Notes: generated from the sequence alone by a model not told the origin. 41,203 bases of DNA from Candidatus Amesbacteria bacterium GW2011_GWC1_47_15 (GCA_001001375.1 LCNU01000008.1:1-41203); one strand, 5' to 3'; counted from the first letter of the stretch, positions 32,398-39,882 are shown. Made by a program: numbers and translations.

Positions 32398-34188
32398 CTA
32401 CTTTTTAGTTTTAATCAATTTTTTAATTTCTGTCAAAGACAGCGTGTTGATGATATCATAATTTTTTGCCCAACCCCTCCTGGCTACTGAAACACCGTAT
32501 CTCATGTATTTCAGATGTTTATGGGAATGGCTATCTGTATCGACGATCAGCTTAATACCGAATTTAAGTGCATCCCTGACCAGAGTATCCGGCAGGTCAA
32601 GCCGGTTCGGCCAACCGTTTATTTCCAGCCATTTGTTATTTTTGAGGCAAAAATCAAAAATCTGATCCCATTCCAAGTCTATCCCCTCACGGGAACCCAG
32701 CAATCGGGCAGTAGGGTGGGCAAAAAAGCGGATTTTCGGATGGTCCAGCGCGCGCAATACACGGGCAGTAATTTCTTTCCTGCCCTGCCGGAAACTGGAA
32801 TGAATCGAGACACAGGCGAAATCCAACAAATCCAGGGCGGATTCCGGTAATGCCCTGGTACCGTCAGGAAGAATGTCTATCTCCAAGCCGTTGAATATAT
32901 ATGGTACTCTTTTTTCACCCCTGTTTTCATGAGAAGTATTAAACACATTCACTAACTCGGTTTTGTGTTTAATCAAATTTAAAATCTGCTTTTGGGTATG
33001 GCCTGAAACGCTGGGGTTATGCTCTGTAATCCCTAAATATTGGTAATTCAAACTCTCGGCAGTTTCAGCTAGTTGAGTCAGGGAACTTTCTCCCAAATCG
33101 TGACCGGGCTCAACGTCTATATTACTGTGGATTTGAAAATCTCCTTTAATATCATCTAATTCGACTAATTCGGGTAAGCTGTTTGATTGAGCAAAGCGGA
33201 TCTCATCATGACCTTCTCTGAGCTCCGGGGGAATATACTGCAACCCGAGGAAATTGTAGAAAGACTCTTCGTCTGAGAATTTAGTCAGGGATTTGGATAA
33301 TTTCCGTATCCCGTATTCGGATAAGGAATATCCTTTTTTCAGAGCAAATTCCCGAAGAAGGATGTTGTGATGCTTGGAGCCTGTGAAGTGCTGGAGAAGT
33401 GAACCATAGGAATCCGGAGGCTGGATCATGAGATCCACCTGATAACCGTTACCCAAAATGAGGCTGGAAGTATGTTGCCCTGCTTCTAAAACACGGGATT
33501 TTTTAGGGTACCGGCCAAAATGTTCAATTACTGCAGCAGAGTTATCTGAAGCGGCTGAAATATCCACGTCCCCGACCGTAGAAGCCTGGCGGCGCAGGCT
33601 TCCCAAAGGATCCGCGCGTTTGACATGGGGAGATTTACTAAGCCATTCGATAACAGAGTCGGCAATCTCCTGGGCTACAGGCAGCAGCATACGACGGGAC
33701 CTGCCACGAAATTCGGCAATGGATTTGATGATTGCTGACTGGGAGTCCTCACCAAAACCCTCAATATGGACTATTAGGCCCGCTGCAGCGGCTTTTTCCA
33801 GTTGGGATACAGCTGTATTAGCCTGAGTGATCTTCAGGGCTTTTGAGAGCTTCAGAGCGTTTTTCGGTCCAATGCCGGGGATCCGGATCAGTTCGAAGAC
33901 CGAAGAAGGAAAAGGTTTTATGATTTTTTGGAAATGAGCCACTTTTCCCGTCCGGAACAATTCGTCCAGATGAGAAGCTATACTCTCACCAATTCCTGCT
34001 AGATCAGACAGTTTGCCATCGTCCCAAAGGTCCTTGATTTCCGAGGAGGAATGCTCAACTGCGTCCGCTGCACGCTCGTATGCTATTGTCCGGAAACGGT
34101 TGTCGCCTATAGTCAGGCTAAGAGCGGCAGCCACAGCCCGAAGAAGCTCAGCGACCTCCAGATTCGTCATATTTTTGTGCATGAGCAT
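32398..34188 (-). CDS. polX: Family X DNA polymerase with PHP domain (PolX)
   Basis: This is a repair polymerase with a possible 3'-5' exonuclease domain, 596 aa. The N-terminal 8-kDa-like region has helix-hairpin-helix motifs (LAGIGESIASHLDEL; IRIPGIGPKNALKL). The palm carries LGSLRRQASTVGDVDIS (two catalytic Asp) and the third Asp in YQVDLMI. The C-terminal PHP domain runs from about 350: GDFQIHSN, GITEHNPS, GLEIDILPDG, HPTARLLGSREGIDLEW, VDTDSHS. The first PHP motif is altered (FQIHSNIDVEP in place of the usual LHTHTxxSDG), so exonuclease activity is less certain. Starts at 34188, 34182 or 34170 are all possible. A TTAAAT lies 5 nt before 34188. Confidence 0.93.
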   Translation of the reverse strand: MLMHKNMTNLEVAELLRAVAAALSLTIGDNRFRTIAYERAADAVEHSSSEIKDLWDDGKLSDLAGIGESIASHLDELFRTGKVAHFQKIIKPFPSSVFELIRIPGIGPKNALKLSKALKITQANTAVSQLEKAAAAGLIVHIEGFGEDSQSAIIKSIAEFRGRSRRMLLPVAQEIADSVIEWLSKSPHVKRADPLGSLRRQASTVGDVDISAASDNSAAVIEHFGRYPKKSRVLEAGQHTSSLILGNGYQVDLMIQPPDSYGSLLQHFTGSKHHNILLREFALKKGYSLSEYGIRKLSKSLTKFSDEESFYNFLGLQYIPPELREGHDEIRFAQSNSLPELVELDDIKGDFQIHSNIDVEPGHDLGESSLTQLAETAESLNYQYLGITEHNPSVSGHTQKQILNLIKHKTELVNVFNTSHENRGEKRVPYIFNGLEIDILPDGTRALPESALDLLDFACVSIHSSFRQGRKEITARVLRALDHPKIRFFAHPTARLLGSREGIDLEWDQIFDFCLKNNKWLEINGWPNRLDLPDTLVRDALKFGIKLIVDTDSHSHKHLKYMRYGVSVARRGWAKNYDIINTLSLTEIKKLIKTKK

Positions 34189-34230
34189 GTGGAATTTAAA
34201 TCGATTGTATCAGGTGGAAGAAAATTATTG

Positions 34231-34236
34231 TAAAAT
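34231..34236 (+). promoter_or_regulatory. -10 element TAAAAT of tRNA-Asp
   Basis: TAAAAT ends 11 nt before the mature 5' end of tRNA-Asp, the same layout as the other tRNA promoters in the window. Confidence 0.5.
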
Positions 34237-34247
34237 ACTGAAGAATT

Positions 34248-34322
34248 GGGGCTGTAGCGCAGTCCGGTTAGCGCGTCTCCCTGTCAAGGAGAAGGTCGCG
34301 GGTTCGAGTCCCGTCAGCCCCG
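34248..34322 (+). tRNA. tRNA-Asp (anticodon GTC)
   Basis: The acceptor GGGGCTG pairs with CAGCCCC, followed by discriminator G, the Asp identity base. The anticodon stem TCTCC/GGAGA encloses CTGTCAA with GTC, and the T arm is GCGGG TTCGAGT CCCGT. CCA is not encoded. Confidence 0.96.
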
Positions 34323-34358
34323 CAAAATTTTGTTTAAGTCTTAAGATCTATTCTGGTA

Positions 34359-34631
34359 TTAGTTTGTTTTTCTTTCCGATCTTAACTCCTGCAACCGGTT
34401 TAACCTTGATTCTAGAAAGCCAAAAGCCAATAAACTTGCCGCGATGAGTTGGATTGCGTAAGCCTTAATTATTGTCGGAGCGGTTTCTGGTGGAAGCAAT
34501 CCGATTGCAATAGGTGTAACAATCGTTAAAACAGCTTCGCCGTAAATAAGCAGATCTTTTGTCTTGTGAGCAATACTGATCTGCGTATCTGCTCCAGAAG
34601 GCCTGTTGAACAGATCCTTAACTCCAGCCAT
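34359..34631 (-). CDS. Small two-helix membrane protein, unknown
   Basis: This is a 90-aa protein with a polar N-terminus (about 1-28), two hydrophobic helices (about 28-46 and 55-76) and a basic C-terminal tail (SRLNRLQELRSERKTN). The positive tail and N-terminus suggest both ends are cytoplasmic. I do not recognise the family. TATAAC ends 6 nt before the ATG on the minus strand, which supports expression and the start. It stands alone, convergent with tRNA-Asp and divergent from the DEAD-box gene. Confidence 0.65.
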   Translation of the reverse strand: MAGVKDLFNRPSGADTQISIAHKTKDLLIYGEAVLTIVTPIAIGLLPPETAPTIIKAYAIQLIAASLLAFGFLESRLNRLQELRSERKTN

Positions 34632-34637
34632 ATCCGT

Positions 34638-34643
34638 GTTATA
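34638..34643 (-). promoter_or_regulatory. -10 element TATAAC of the 90-aa membrane protein gene
   Basis: On the minus strand TATAAC is followed by ACGGAT and then ATG 34631, giving the same 6-nt leaderless spacing as other first genes. Confidence 0.5.
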
Positions 34644-34709
34644 TCACGGAATATTTTAAATTGCACTACCGAGGTTTTTAGCCTTGAATATGCAAAATTC
34701 CCATAAGTA

Positions 34710-34718
34710 TGCTATAAT
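34710..34718 (+). promoter_or_regulatory. Extended -10 TGC-TATAAT of the DEAD-box gene
   Basis: A perfect TATAAT (34713-34718) is preceded by TG one base upstream (TGnTATAAT). Such promoters need little or no -35. Transcription should start near 34725, about 156 nt before ATG 34881. Confidence 0.6.
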
Positions 34719-34724
34719 TCTAAA

Positions 34725-34880
34725 TACAGATTTGAATCTACGAATCTGTTTAAATCTGATTTGTATTTAAAGCAGGCAAGATAAAGATACCCCAGAAACG
34801 TATTTTTGACTTTTGTATCTTTCTTCCGGTTTAGAGAAATATCTTATTTAGGCAGTTTTGTGGGTTCAAATCCCCGAATT
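34725..34880 (+). promoter_or_regulatory. Long structured 5' leader of the DEAD-box helicase gene
   Basis: Two inverted repeats can be read. ACAGATT (34726-34732) pairs with AATCTGT (34743-34749) across a 10-nt loop. An alternative outer arm TAAATACA (34721-34728) pairs with TGTATTTA (34762-34769) and competes for ACA. Further on, AAAGATAC (34783-34790) pairs with GTATCTTT (34815-34822). There is no Shine-Dalgarno before the ATG. A leader this long is unusual beside the leaderless genes and suggests post-transcriptional control, perhaps by the helicase itself. It matches no riboswitch I know. Confidence 0.5.
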
Positions 34881-36038
34881 ATGAACCGCTTTAACCGCTA
34901 TCCCACCCGACAGCCCCGTCACCGGATCAAGTCTTTTGACCCGTCATTTCTGGTAAAAAACGGCACCAACGGACACACTCCCGCAACAGAAACAGTCTAT
35001 TCCATCCGTAACAGTTTTTCCGACTTCGGATTTCAAAACCAGCTGATGAATAATATAAACTACCGACAGTTTCCCAAACCCACGCCAATTCAGGACCAGG
35101 TAATTCCACTGCTTTTGACCGGAAAGGACGTAGTTGGACTGGCTAATACCGGCACAGGCAAGACAGCGTCATTTTTGCTTCCGTTGATCCAAAAAGTATC
35201 ACAGGACAGATCACAAAAAGTACTTATTATGGCCCCAACCCGGGAACTGGCCACGCAGATAGAGGAAGAACTGAGATTATTCTCGCGGGAAATGAGAATA
35301 TACAGTGCGTTATGTATCGGGGGAGTAGGCATAAACGGCCAAATCCATAGACTCAGATTTAATCCCAACTTCGTGATCGGAACCCCCGGCAGACTTAAAG
35401 ATCTCCAGCAACAGGGAAAAATCAGTTTTACTGAATTTAACAATGTTGTTTTGGACGAGGTAGACAGGATGCTGGACATGGGATTTATCCACGATATGAC
35501 ACAAATCCTTTCTGCCCTGCCGGTACGCCGCCAATCCGCATTTTTTTCGGCTACAGCCAGTCCTGAAGTTCTCAGAATTATGAACAGATTTCTGACACAG
35601 CCTACAACGATTTCTATCAAAACCAATACAGTGCTGACAAATATTACCCAGGAAGTAGTAAAAACAAACGGTCAGGACAAGGTCAATGTATTGCATGACC
35701 TGTTGGTACAACAGGGATTTGACAAGGTATTGGTATTCGGCAGGACTAAATGGGGACTGGAAAAACTAGCCAACGACCTATCCCGAAGAGGCTTTGCCGT
35801 AGCCTCAATCCACGGAAATAAAAGCCAGGGTCAACGAAAGCGTTCGCTTGAAGAGTTTAAAAGCAACAGGGTAAAGGTGCTTCTGGCCACGGACGTAGCA
35901 TCCAGAGGACTTGATATCGATAACATCACCCATGTCATTAACTTCGATTTACCGGAGTCCTACGACGATTATATTCACAGGATCGGAAGAACCGGCCGTG
36001 CGAATAAAAAAGGTAAAGCAGTAACATTGATTCCGTAA
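34881..36038 (+). CDS. DEAD-box ATP-dependent RNA helicase (DEVD variant)
   Basis: ATG 34881 (385 aa) is preferred to the TTG at 34806, which lies inside the leader. After a basic tail of about 70 residues come the Q motif (FPKPTPIQDQVIP), motif I ANTGTGKT, Ia PTRELATQ, TPGRL, II DEVD in place of DEAD, III SAT, V ATDVASRGLD and VI HRIGRTGRA. The protein ends just after motif VI (KAVTLIP), so it has no C-terminal RNA-binding domain. The basic N-terminus may substitute for it. Such helicases assist ribosome assembly and RNA turnover, often under cold stress. The precise member of the family cannot be named. Confidence 0.94.
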   Translation: MNRFNRYPTRQPRHRIKSFDPSFLVKNGTNGHTPATETVYSIRNSFSDFGFQNQLMNNINYRQFPKPTPIQDQVIPLLLTGKDVVGLANTGTGKTASFLLPLIQKVSQDRSQKVLIMAPTRELATQIEEELRLFSREMRIYSALCIGGVGINGQIHRLRFNPNFVIGTPGRLKDLQQQGKISFTEFNNVVLDEVDRMLDMGFIHDMTQILSALPVRRQSAFFSATASPEVLRIMNRFLTQPTTISIKTNTVLTNITQEVVKTNGQDKVNVLHDLLVQQGFDKVLVFGRTKWGLEKLANDLSRRGFAVASIHGNKSQGQRKRSLEEFKSNRVKVLLATDVASRGLDIDNITHVINFDLPESYDDYIHRIGRTGRANKKGKAVTLIP

Positions 36039-36116
36039 TCATAAAAGTCGCTCTTGCAAAATTACGCACGTAGTATTATCATCTCTTCAATTCTCCTGCC
36101 CGAAGAGAGGGCATTT

Positions 36117-37007
36117 GTGAAAGACTGGTTAAAACGTCTTAAATTAAACGAAGAAAAAATAAGTATCCTTTTAGGAGCGGTAGTATTGGTATTGGTAGGA
36201 GTGCTGCTTTTTAATTATTTCGGAAATGTCAATAAACCTGCAGAGGAAACAACCTCCTCCGCATCCACCGAAGTTACCAACCAGCCAGTAACCAGTCTGC
36301 CTAACCAAAATGACCTGCCGGTAACTTATATCGTCCAAAAAGGCGACAACCTATGGAACATCGCTCAAAGAGTTTACGGGGACGGATATAAATGGACAGC
36401 CATATTAGGATCTAATGAAAACTTGCGTGAAAATGCTGAAGTGTTGAACGAAGGAACGGAAATATTGCTACCCCGACTTGATTTAACGCTAGCTCAGGCA
36501 ACCGGCAGCCCACAGGCTACAAACACCCCTCAGCCTTCGGTTACATCCGCCCAGCCTACTCCTACGCCGGAACCAACAAAGGCTGATATAGCATCCCCTT
36601 CCAACACACCTGAACCTAATGTTAACCCTCAGCCTACCGGGACTACAACCCAAGCAGGCAATTACGAAGTGCAAAGAGGCGACTCTCTATGGAAAATTGC
36701 TGAAAAAACTTATGGCTCCGGTTATAAATGGGTGGATATTTACAATGCGAATAAGTCTCAAATCCAGGATCCTGACTTGATTTACTCTGGAACAACCCTG
36801 AATCTTCCGGCAGGAACTAGTATTGCTTCTGATACATTGCCGGGTGCCAATATTACCCATACGGTTTCACAGGGTGAAAACTTGTGGGTTTTGAGCGTGA
36901 AATATTGCAATGACGGTTTTACCTGGCAAACAATAGCGACTGCCAATAACCTATCTAATCCAAGAGTAATTGAGCCTGGACAGAAACTTGATATCAGATG
37001 TAAGTAA
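36117..37007 (+). CDS. Membrane-anchored protein with three LysM domains
   Basis: The ORF track starts at TTG 36054, but GTG 36117 (296 aa) has GAGAGGG at 36105-36111 and a TATTAT at 36074 upstream. The new start gives a basic cytoplasmic N-terminus (KDWLKRLKLNEEK), one helix (about 17-36) and an extracytoplasmic part. LysM units are YIVQKGDNLWNIAQRVYGDGY, YEVQRGDSLWKIAEKTYGSGY and HTVSQGENLWVLSVKYCNDGF. They are joined by Pro/Thr-rich linkers, the longest between units 1 and 2. LysM binds N-acetylglucosamine in peptidoglycan, so it may tether the membrane to the wall. No catalytic domain is present. Confidence 0.9.
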   Translation: MKDWLKRLKLNEEKISILLGAVVLVLVGVLLFNYFGNVNKPAEETTSSASTEVTNQPVTSLPNQNDLPVTYIVQKGDNLWNIAQRVYGDGYKWTAILGSNENLRENAEVLNEGTEILLPRLDLTLAQATGSPQATNTPQPSVTSAQPTPTPEPTKADIASPSNTPEPNVNPQPTGTTTQAGNYEVQRGDSLWKIAEKTYGSGYKWVDIYNANKSQIQDPDLIYSGTTLNLPAGTSIASDTLPGANITHTVSQGENLWVLSVKYCNDGFTWQTIATANNLSNPRVIEPGQKLDIRCK

Positions 37008-37036
37008 TGACGGGATTCAGGTTTTAGGATTTGGGA

Positions 37037-37042
37037 TATAAT
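37037..37042 (+). promoter_or_regulatory. -10 element TATAAT of tRNA-Gly
   Basis: TATAAT ends 11 nt before the mature 5' end of tRNA-Gly. Confidence 0.55.
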
Positions 37043-37053
37043 AACTAATGGTC

Positions 37054-37124
37054 GCGGGATTAGTTGATCGGCTCAACATCACCTTCCCAAGGTGGAAAGA
37101 GGGGTTCGACTCCCCTATCCCGCT
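37054..37124 (+). tRNA. tRNA-Gly (anticodon CCC)
   Basis: The acceptor GCGGGAT pairs with ATCCCGC, then discriminator T. The D arm is GTTG/CAAC, the anticodon stem TCACC/GGTGG encloses TTCCCAA with CCC, and the T arm is AGGGG TTCGACT CCCCT. CCA is not encoded. It is convergent with tRNA-Thr, 7 bp away. Confidence 0.92.
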
Positions 37125-37131
37125 CAAAGTG

Positions 37132-37203
37132 AGCCGAGGGTGGGATTTGAACCCACGGCCGGCGGTTTACGATACCGCTGCTCTACCCCTGAGCTACCTC
37201 GGC
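37132..37203 (-). tRNA. tRNA-Thr (anticodon CGT)
   Basis: On the minus strand GCCGAGG pairs with CCTCGGC, then discriminator T. The D arm is GCTC/GAGC, the anticodon stem GCGGT/ACCGC encloses ATCGTAA with CGT, and the T arm is GTGGG TTCAAAT CCCAC. CCA is not encoded. I see no good -10 at the usual 10-11 nt upstream. Confidence 0.94.
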
Positions 37204-37213
37204 AAATATCGGC

Positions 37214-37243
37214 TTGCAATTATTTTAACTTAAAAGCTACAAT
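37214..37243 (+). promoter_or_regulatory. Promoter TTGCAA-N18-TACAAT of the Ig-like protein gene
   Basis: TTGCAA (37214-37219) and TACAAT (37238-37243) are 18 nt apart. The -10 is followed by CAGGCC and ATG 37250, a 6-nt gap with no Shine-Dalgarno. Confidence 0.6.
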
Positions 37244-37249
37244 CAGGCC

Positions 37250-37972
37250 ATGAGACGGCAGACATCGCGCCTGACGCGACTTGAAGAAAAACGGAATATA
37301 CGCAAAGCCGCCTTGCTGGTAACAGGTACAGCCGTCGTAGCTATCCTGGGAATAACCATCGGTGTAAAAGTATTAGCAAGAATTGCCGGTTTTTCAAACA
37401 CTCTAGGATCTGCGGGACAACCGATCGATAAAAACGACAATATCCCTCCCGGTCCTCCCCTGCTCCTGATCGATTTTGATGCAACCAGCAGCGCCAGGAT
37501 GACCGTAAACGGCACATCTGAGCCAGGTTCTACAATATTCCTCCTCAATAACAAGGAGTCTGTAGGAAACGTCGTGACAATGGAGGACGGTTCGTTTGTC
37601 TTTTCATCTGTAACATTAAACGACGGAGAAAATAGTTTTGTGGCCGTGGCGGTCGACCAGGCCGGGAATAAAAGCAATGAATCGGGAGAAGTAAAGGTTT
37701 ATTTTTCCACAATAGTACCCTCATTGTCACTGGAAACCCCTACCGATAGGCAAATATTCACCGGAAAAGATAATAATATAATTACTATCAAGGGAAAGTC
37801 AGACCCGGGAATCAGAGTGAATGTCAACGGCCGGGTATTGATTGTAAACCAGGAAGGTGAATTCAGCGGACTTTACAACTTGAACGAAGGGGAAAATAAC
37901 CTGATAATAACAGCTACAAGTAAAACAGGAAGCCAAATCCGGAAGGAACTGATGGTGGAGTACAGGCCATAA
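37250..37972 (+). CDS. Membrane-anchored protein with two Ig-like domains
   Basis: This is a 240-aa protein with a basic cytoplasmic N-terminus (about 1-18), one membrane helix (about 20-45) and an extracytoplasmic part. The outer part holds two beta-sandwich repeats of the bacterial Ig-like type (about 60-150 and 155-240). Both carry matching units: MTVNGTSEPGSTIFLLNN... GSFVFSSVTLNDGENSFVAVAVDQAG and ITIKGKSDPGIRVNVNG... GEFSGLYNLNEGENNLIITATSKTG. Such modules serve in adhesion or as spacers. No enzymatic domain is visible. It has a good leaderless promoter and converges with the O-antigen-ligase-like gene. Confidence 0.8.
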   Translation: MRRQTSRLTRLEEKRNIRKAALLVTGTAVVAILGITIGVKVLARIAGFSNTLGSAGQPIDKNDNIPPGPPLLLIDFDATSSARMTVNGTSEPGSTIFLLNNKESVGNVVTMEDGSFVFSSVTLNDGENSFVAVAVDQAGNKSNESGEVKVYFSTIVPSLSLETPTDRQIFTGKDNNIITIKGKSDPGIRVNVNGRVLIVNQEGEFSGLYNLNEGENNLIITATSKTGSQIRKELMVEYRP

Positions 37973-37984
37973 AAATGTTTTATG
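37968..37984. other. Palindrome CATAAAA-ATG-TTTTATG spanning two convergent stop codons
   Basis: A 7-bp perfect inverted repeat with a 3-nt loop contains the TAA stops of both convergent genes (37970-37972 plus, 37982-37980 minus). It is AT-rich and has no GC stem, so it would be a weak bidirectional terminator at most. Confidence 0.35.
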
Positions 37985-39128
37985 AATTAGGTTTCAGAGC
38001 TGTAAGGAGTGCAAGCCATACCAAGACGAAAGGATAAAATAACGAATTGAGAAAGAAACTATGCACAATAATCCCGACCAAAGATGTATTAATCACCGGT
38101 GAAAATAGTGAAAACATTCCTGAAAGATACCATAAGTATAGCAAAAAACCCAATATTCCCGTCGTAGCTGCCACAAAAAGCAGGGAAGCATCCGGGGCGG
38201 AACCTGAATGAGTAGTTTGCCAATTTACTCCCGTCAGATATCCTGCTTGATTTTGAGCAAAACGATAGGTATTGAATCCTACACCAAATAAAGGCCGGTG
38301 AATGAATATCGACCATCCCGTGTTCCAACTGTCCGCGCGGGCGGTAATAGATCCCGTACGCTCCAGTTTTACGCCTTCACCGTCCGATGCACGGGGAAGA
38401 TGGTAAACGGTTCCAGCGATCAATAATAAAGACAACACAATTACGGCCAGCGAACGCCGATAATAAGATATAGCAGCCATCGAGAACAAAAAGGCCAGAA
38501 AACTGCTTCGAGAATATGTCAGGGCTAATCCCAAATATGAAGCAGACCAAAGCAGAAAGTTGAATTGCGGGTTACGAAGGGGGTTTACAGCCAGATATAC
38601 CAGGCTTAAAACAAACATCAATCCGGCAAAACCGGGGTCCAAAAACTGACCCAGAACACGATAGTAATGATCGTCCCAACCATAAAATTTAATAAATCTC
38701 GTGTCAGGAAGTAAAAAGTACTGTAGAAGACCTCCCAGGACTATTAAAAATCCGCAACTGATTAGCATGCGCTTCATCTGAACTGTCGAGAAAAGATTAA
38801 ACAAGAAAAGAGGCAAGATAGAATACGCTAAAAACCTGATCCAATATGATAATCCAACCAATTGAGCCTCCAACCCGAATTCTTTTCCCGAAACTACCAA
38901 AGTAAGAAGTGAAAAAATCAAAAATATCACTAACGGCTTGAGCCATACTTTAAATGACTGAAGTGCCTGTTTTTTTTTCCTTAAAAGTTCGGGCAAACCT
39001 AAAATTATGAGAAGAATAACGGCAATGTCCAGAATTGATATTCTTATCTGAGGAGAAAATAATGATATTTTGAATACGTTTCCGGCAGCAAAAGAAATAG
39101 GAATTAGCCAAACCGACCAGGAAATCAT
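37980..39128 (-). CDS. O-antigen ligase/polymerase-like membrane protein (Wzy_C family)
   Basis: This is a 382-aa protein with about 10-12 hydrophobic helices. The family region is clear: YYRVLGQFLDPGFAGLMFVLSL, then SYLGLALTYSRSSFLAFLFSM (the conserved Arg/Ser cluster) and the large outer loop SWNTGWSIFIHRPLFGVGFNTYR... HSGSAPDASLLFVAATTGILGFLLYL. These fit the O-antigen ligase family, which joins or polymerises lipid-linked glycans outside the membrane. The acceptor is unknown, and a lipopolysaccharide role should not be assumed. It overlaps the GT2 stop by 4 nt (ATGA), so it is part of the glycan operon. Confidence 0.85.
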   Translation of the reverse strand: MISWSVWLIPISFAAGNVFKISLFSPQIRISILDIAVILLIILGLPELLRKKKQALQSFKVWLKPLVIFLIFSLLTLVVSGKEFGLEAQLVGLSYWIRFLAYSILPLFLFNLFSTVQMKRMLISCGFLIVLGGLLQYFLLPDTRFIKFYGWDDHYYRVLGQFLDPGFAGLMFVLSLVYLAVNPLRNPQFNFLLWSASYLGLALTYSRSSFLAFLFSMAAISYYRRSLAVIVLSLLLIAGTVYHLPRASDGEGVKLERTGSITARADSWNTGWSIFIHRPLFGVGFNTYRFAQNQAGYLTGVNWQTTHSGSAPDASLLFVAATTGILGFLLYLWYLSGMFSLFSPVINTSLVGIIVHSFFLNSLFYPFVLVWLALLTALKPNS

Positions 39129-39874
39129 GAATCAGAAACACCCTTGGTTAATAGATAATGCTTTCCTCTGACCAAAAATACGTGAAAAGACATTATTACG
39201 GCGTGAATAAAACCTGGAAGACCGTCCCGGAAACCCATTTTAATCAACCAATTAAATAAAAACTTAAAAACGGGATAAAAAACAACTGACAGAATTCCCG
39301 ACTTTCTGCCGCGGTCGTAGAGTTCCCGTGCACGAATAGAGGTATAGCGGTTTATTTTGTGCAAAAAAGAGGCTGTATCCTGATGGGGGTAATGTAGCAA
39401 AGGAGATTCTAGAGTCCCTAGGGGAGGAGAAATATTCCAAACTTCATGAACTTTTCCCTTCCAAATACCCGCGTCATGTTTACCCAACCGAAGAATCCGG
39501 AAACCATACAAATCACCATATTTCAAACGCCGTTTCCACACAATATCTTCTCTTTTTAAGAAATATCCCTTGACTGAGGAATCTTGAGGCAAATTAGCAA
39601 TCTCCCTGGAAAGCTCCCAGCTTACTTCTTCATCCGAATCTACGAAAAGTACCCATCCGGTTTTTACCAGCGATAGAGCATAATTTCGCTGGGCTGAAAA
39701 GTCTCCATTCATGGACCGGCGGAAGACTTTTGCTCCGTATGTGCGGGCTACCACACTAGTGTTATCCGATGAGTCATCGTCTATTAATAAAATCTCGTTA
39801 CAAAATCTTAATGATTTCAGGCATTGAGGTAAATTGTGAGCCTGGTTTCTAGCCAGAACGACTGCGGTTAGCAT
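39125..39874 (-). CDS. Family 2 glycosyltransferase (WaaE/KdtX-like)
   Basis: This is a 249-aa GT-A fold enzyme with the GT2 N-terminus LTAVVLARNQAHNLPQCLKSLRFCNEILLIDDDSSDNT. The metal-binding motif is in WVLFVDSDEEVSWEL, and the acceptor-side region is YFLKREDIVWKRRLKYGDLYGFRILRLGKHDAGIWKGKVHE. The pattern FSAQRNYALS together with VHE is typical of the WaaE/KdtX (lipopolysaccharide core beta-1,4-glucosyltransferase-like) branch. There is no membrane helix apart from a hydrophobic stretch near the C-terminus. It would build a lipid-linked glycan on the cytoplasmic face. The sugar is unknown. Confidence 0.9.
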   Translation of the reverse strand: MLTAVVLARNQAHNLPQCLKSLRFCNEILLIDDDSSDNTSVVARTYGAKVFRRSMNGDFSAQRNYALSLVKTGWVLFVDSDEEVSWELSREIANLPQDSSVKGYFLKREDIVWKRRLKYGDLYGFRILRLGKHDAGIWKGKVHEVWNISPPLGTLESPLLHYPHQDTASFLHKINRYTSIRARELYDRGRKSGILSVVFYPVFKFLFNWLIKMGFRDGLPGFIHAVIMSFHVFLVRGKHYLLTKGVSDS

Positions 39875-39882
39875 CCTGATGT

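Noticed and set aside
34850-34880. tRNA T-arm-like string GTGGGTTCAAATCCCC just before the DEAD-box ATG
   Set aside because: Only the inner three base pairs of a T stem can form, and no acceptor, D or anticodon arm is found around it. A tRNA remnant is possible but not supported.
34806-34880. Extended N-terminus of the DEAD-box protein from TTG 34806
   Set aside because: The residues are not helicase-like and the TTG lies beside a stem of the leader. ATG 34881 gives a sensible basic N-terminus.
37048-37233. Plus-strand ORF of 61 aa containing RGWDLNPRPAVYDTAALPLS
   Set aside because: It is a translation across tRNA-Gly and the antisense of tRNA-Thr. The phrase is a familiar tRNA-derived artefact.
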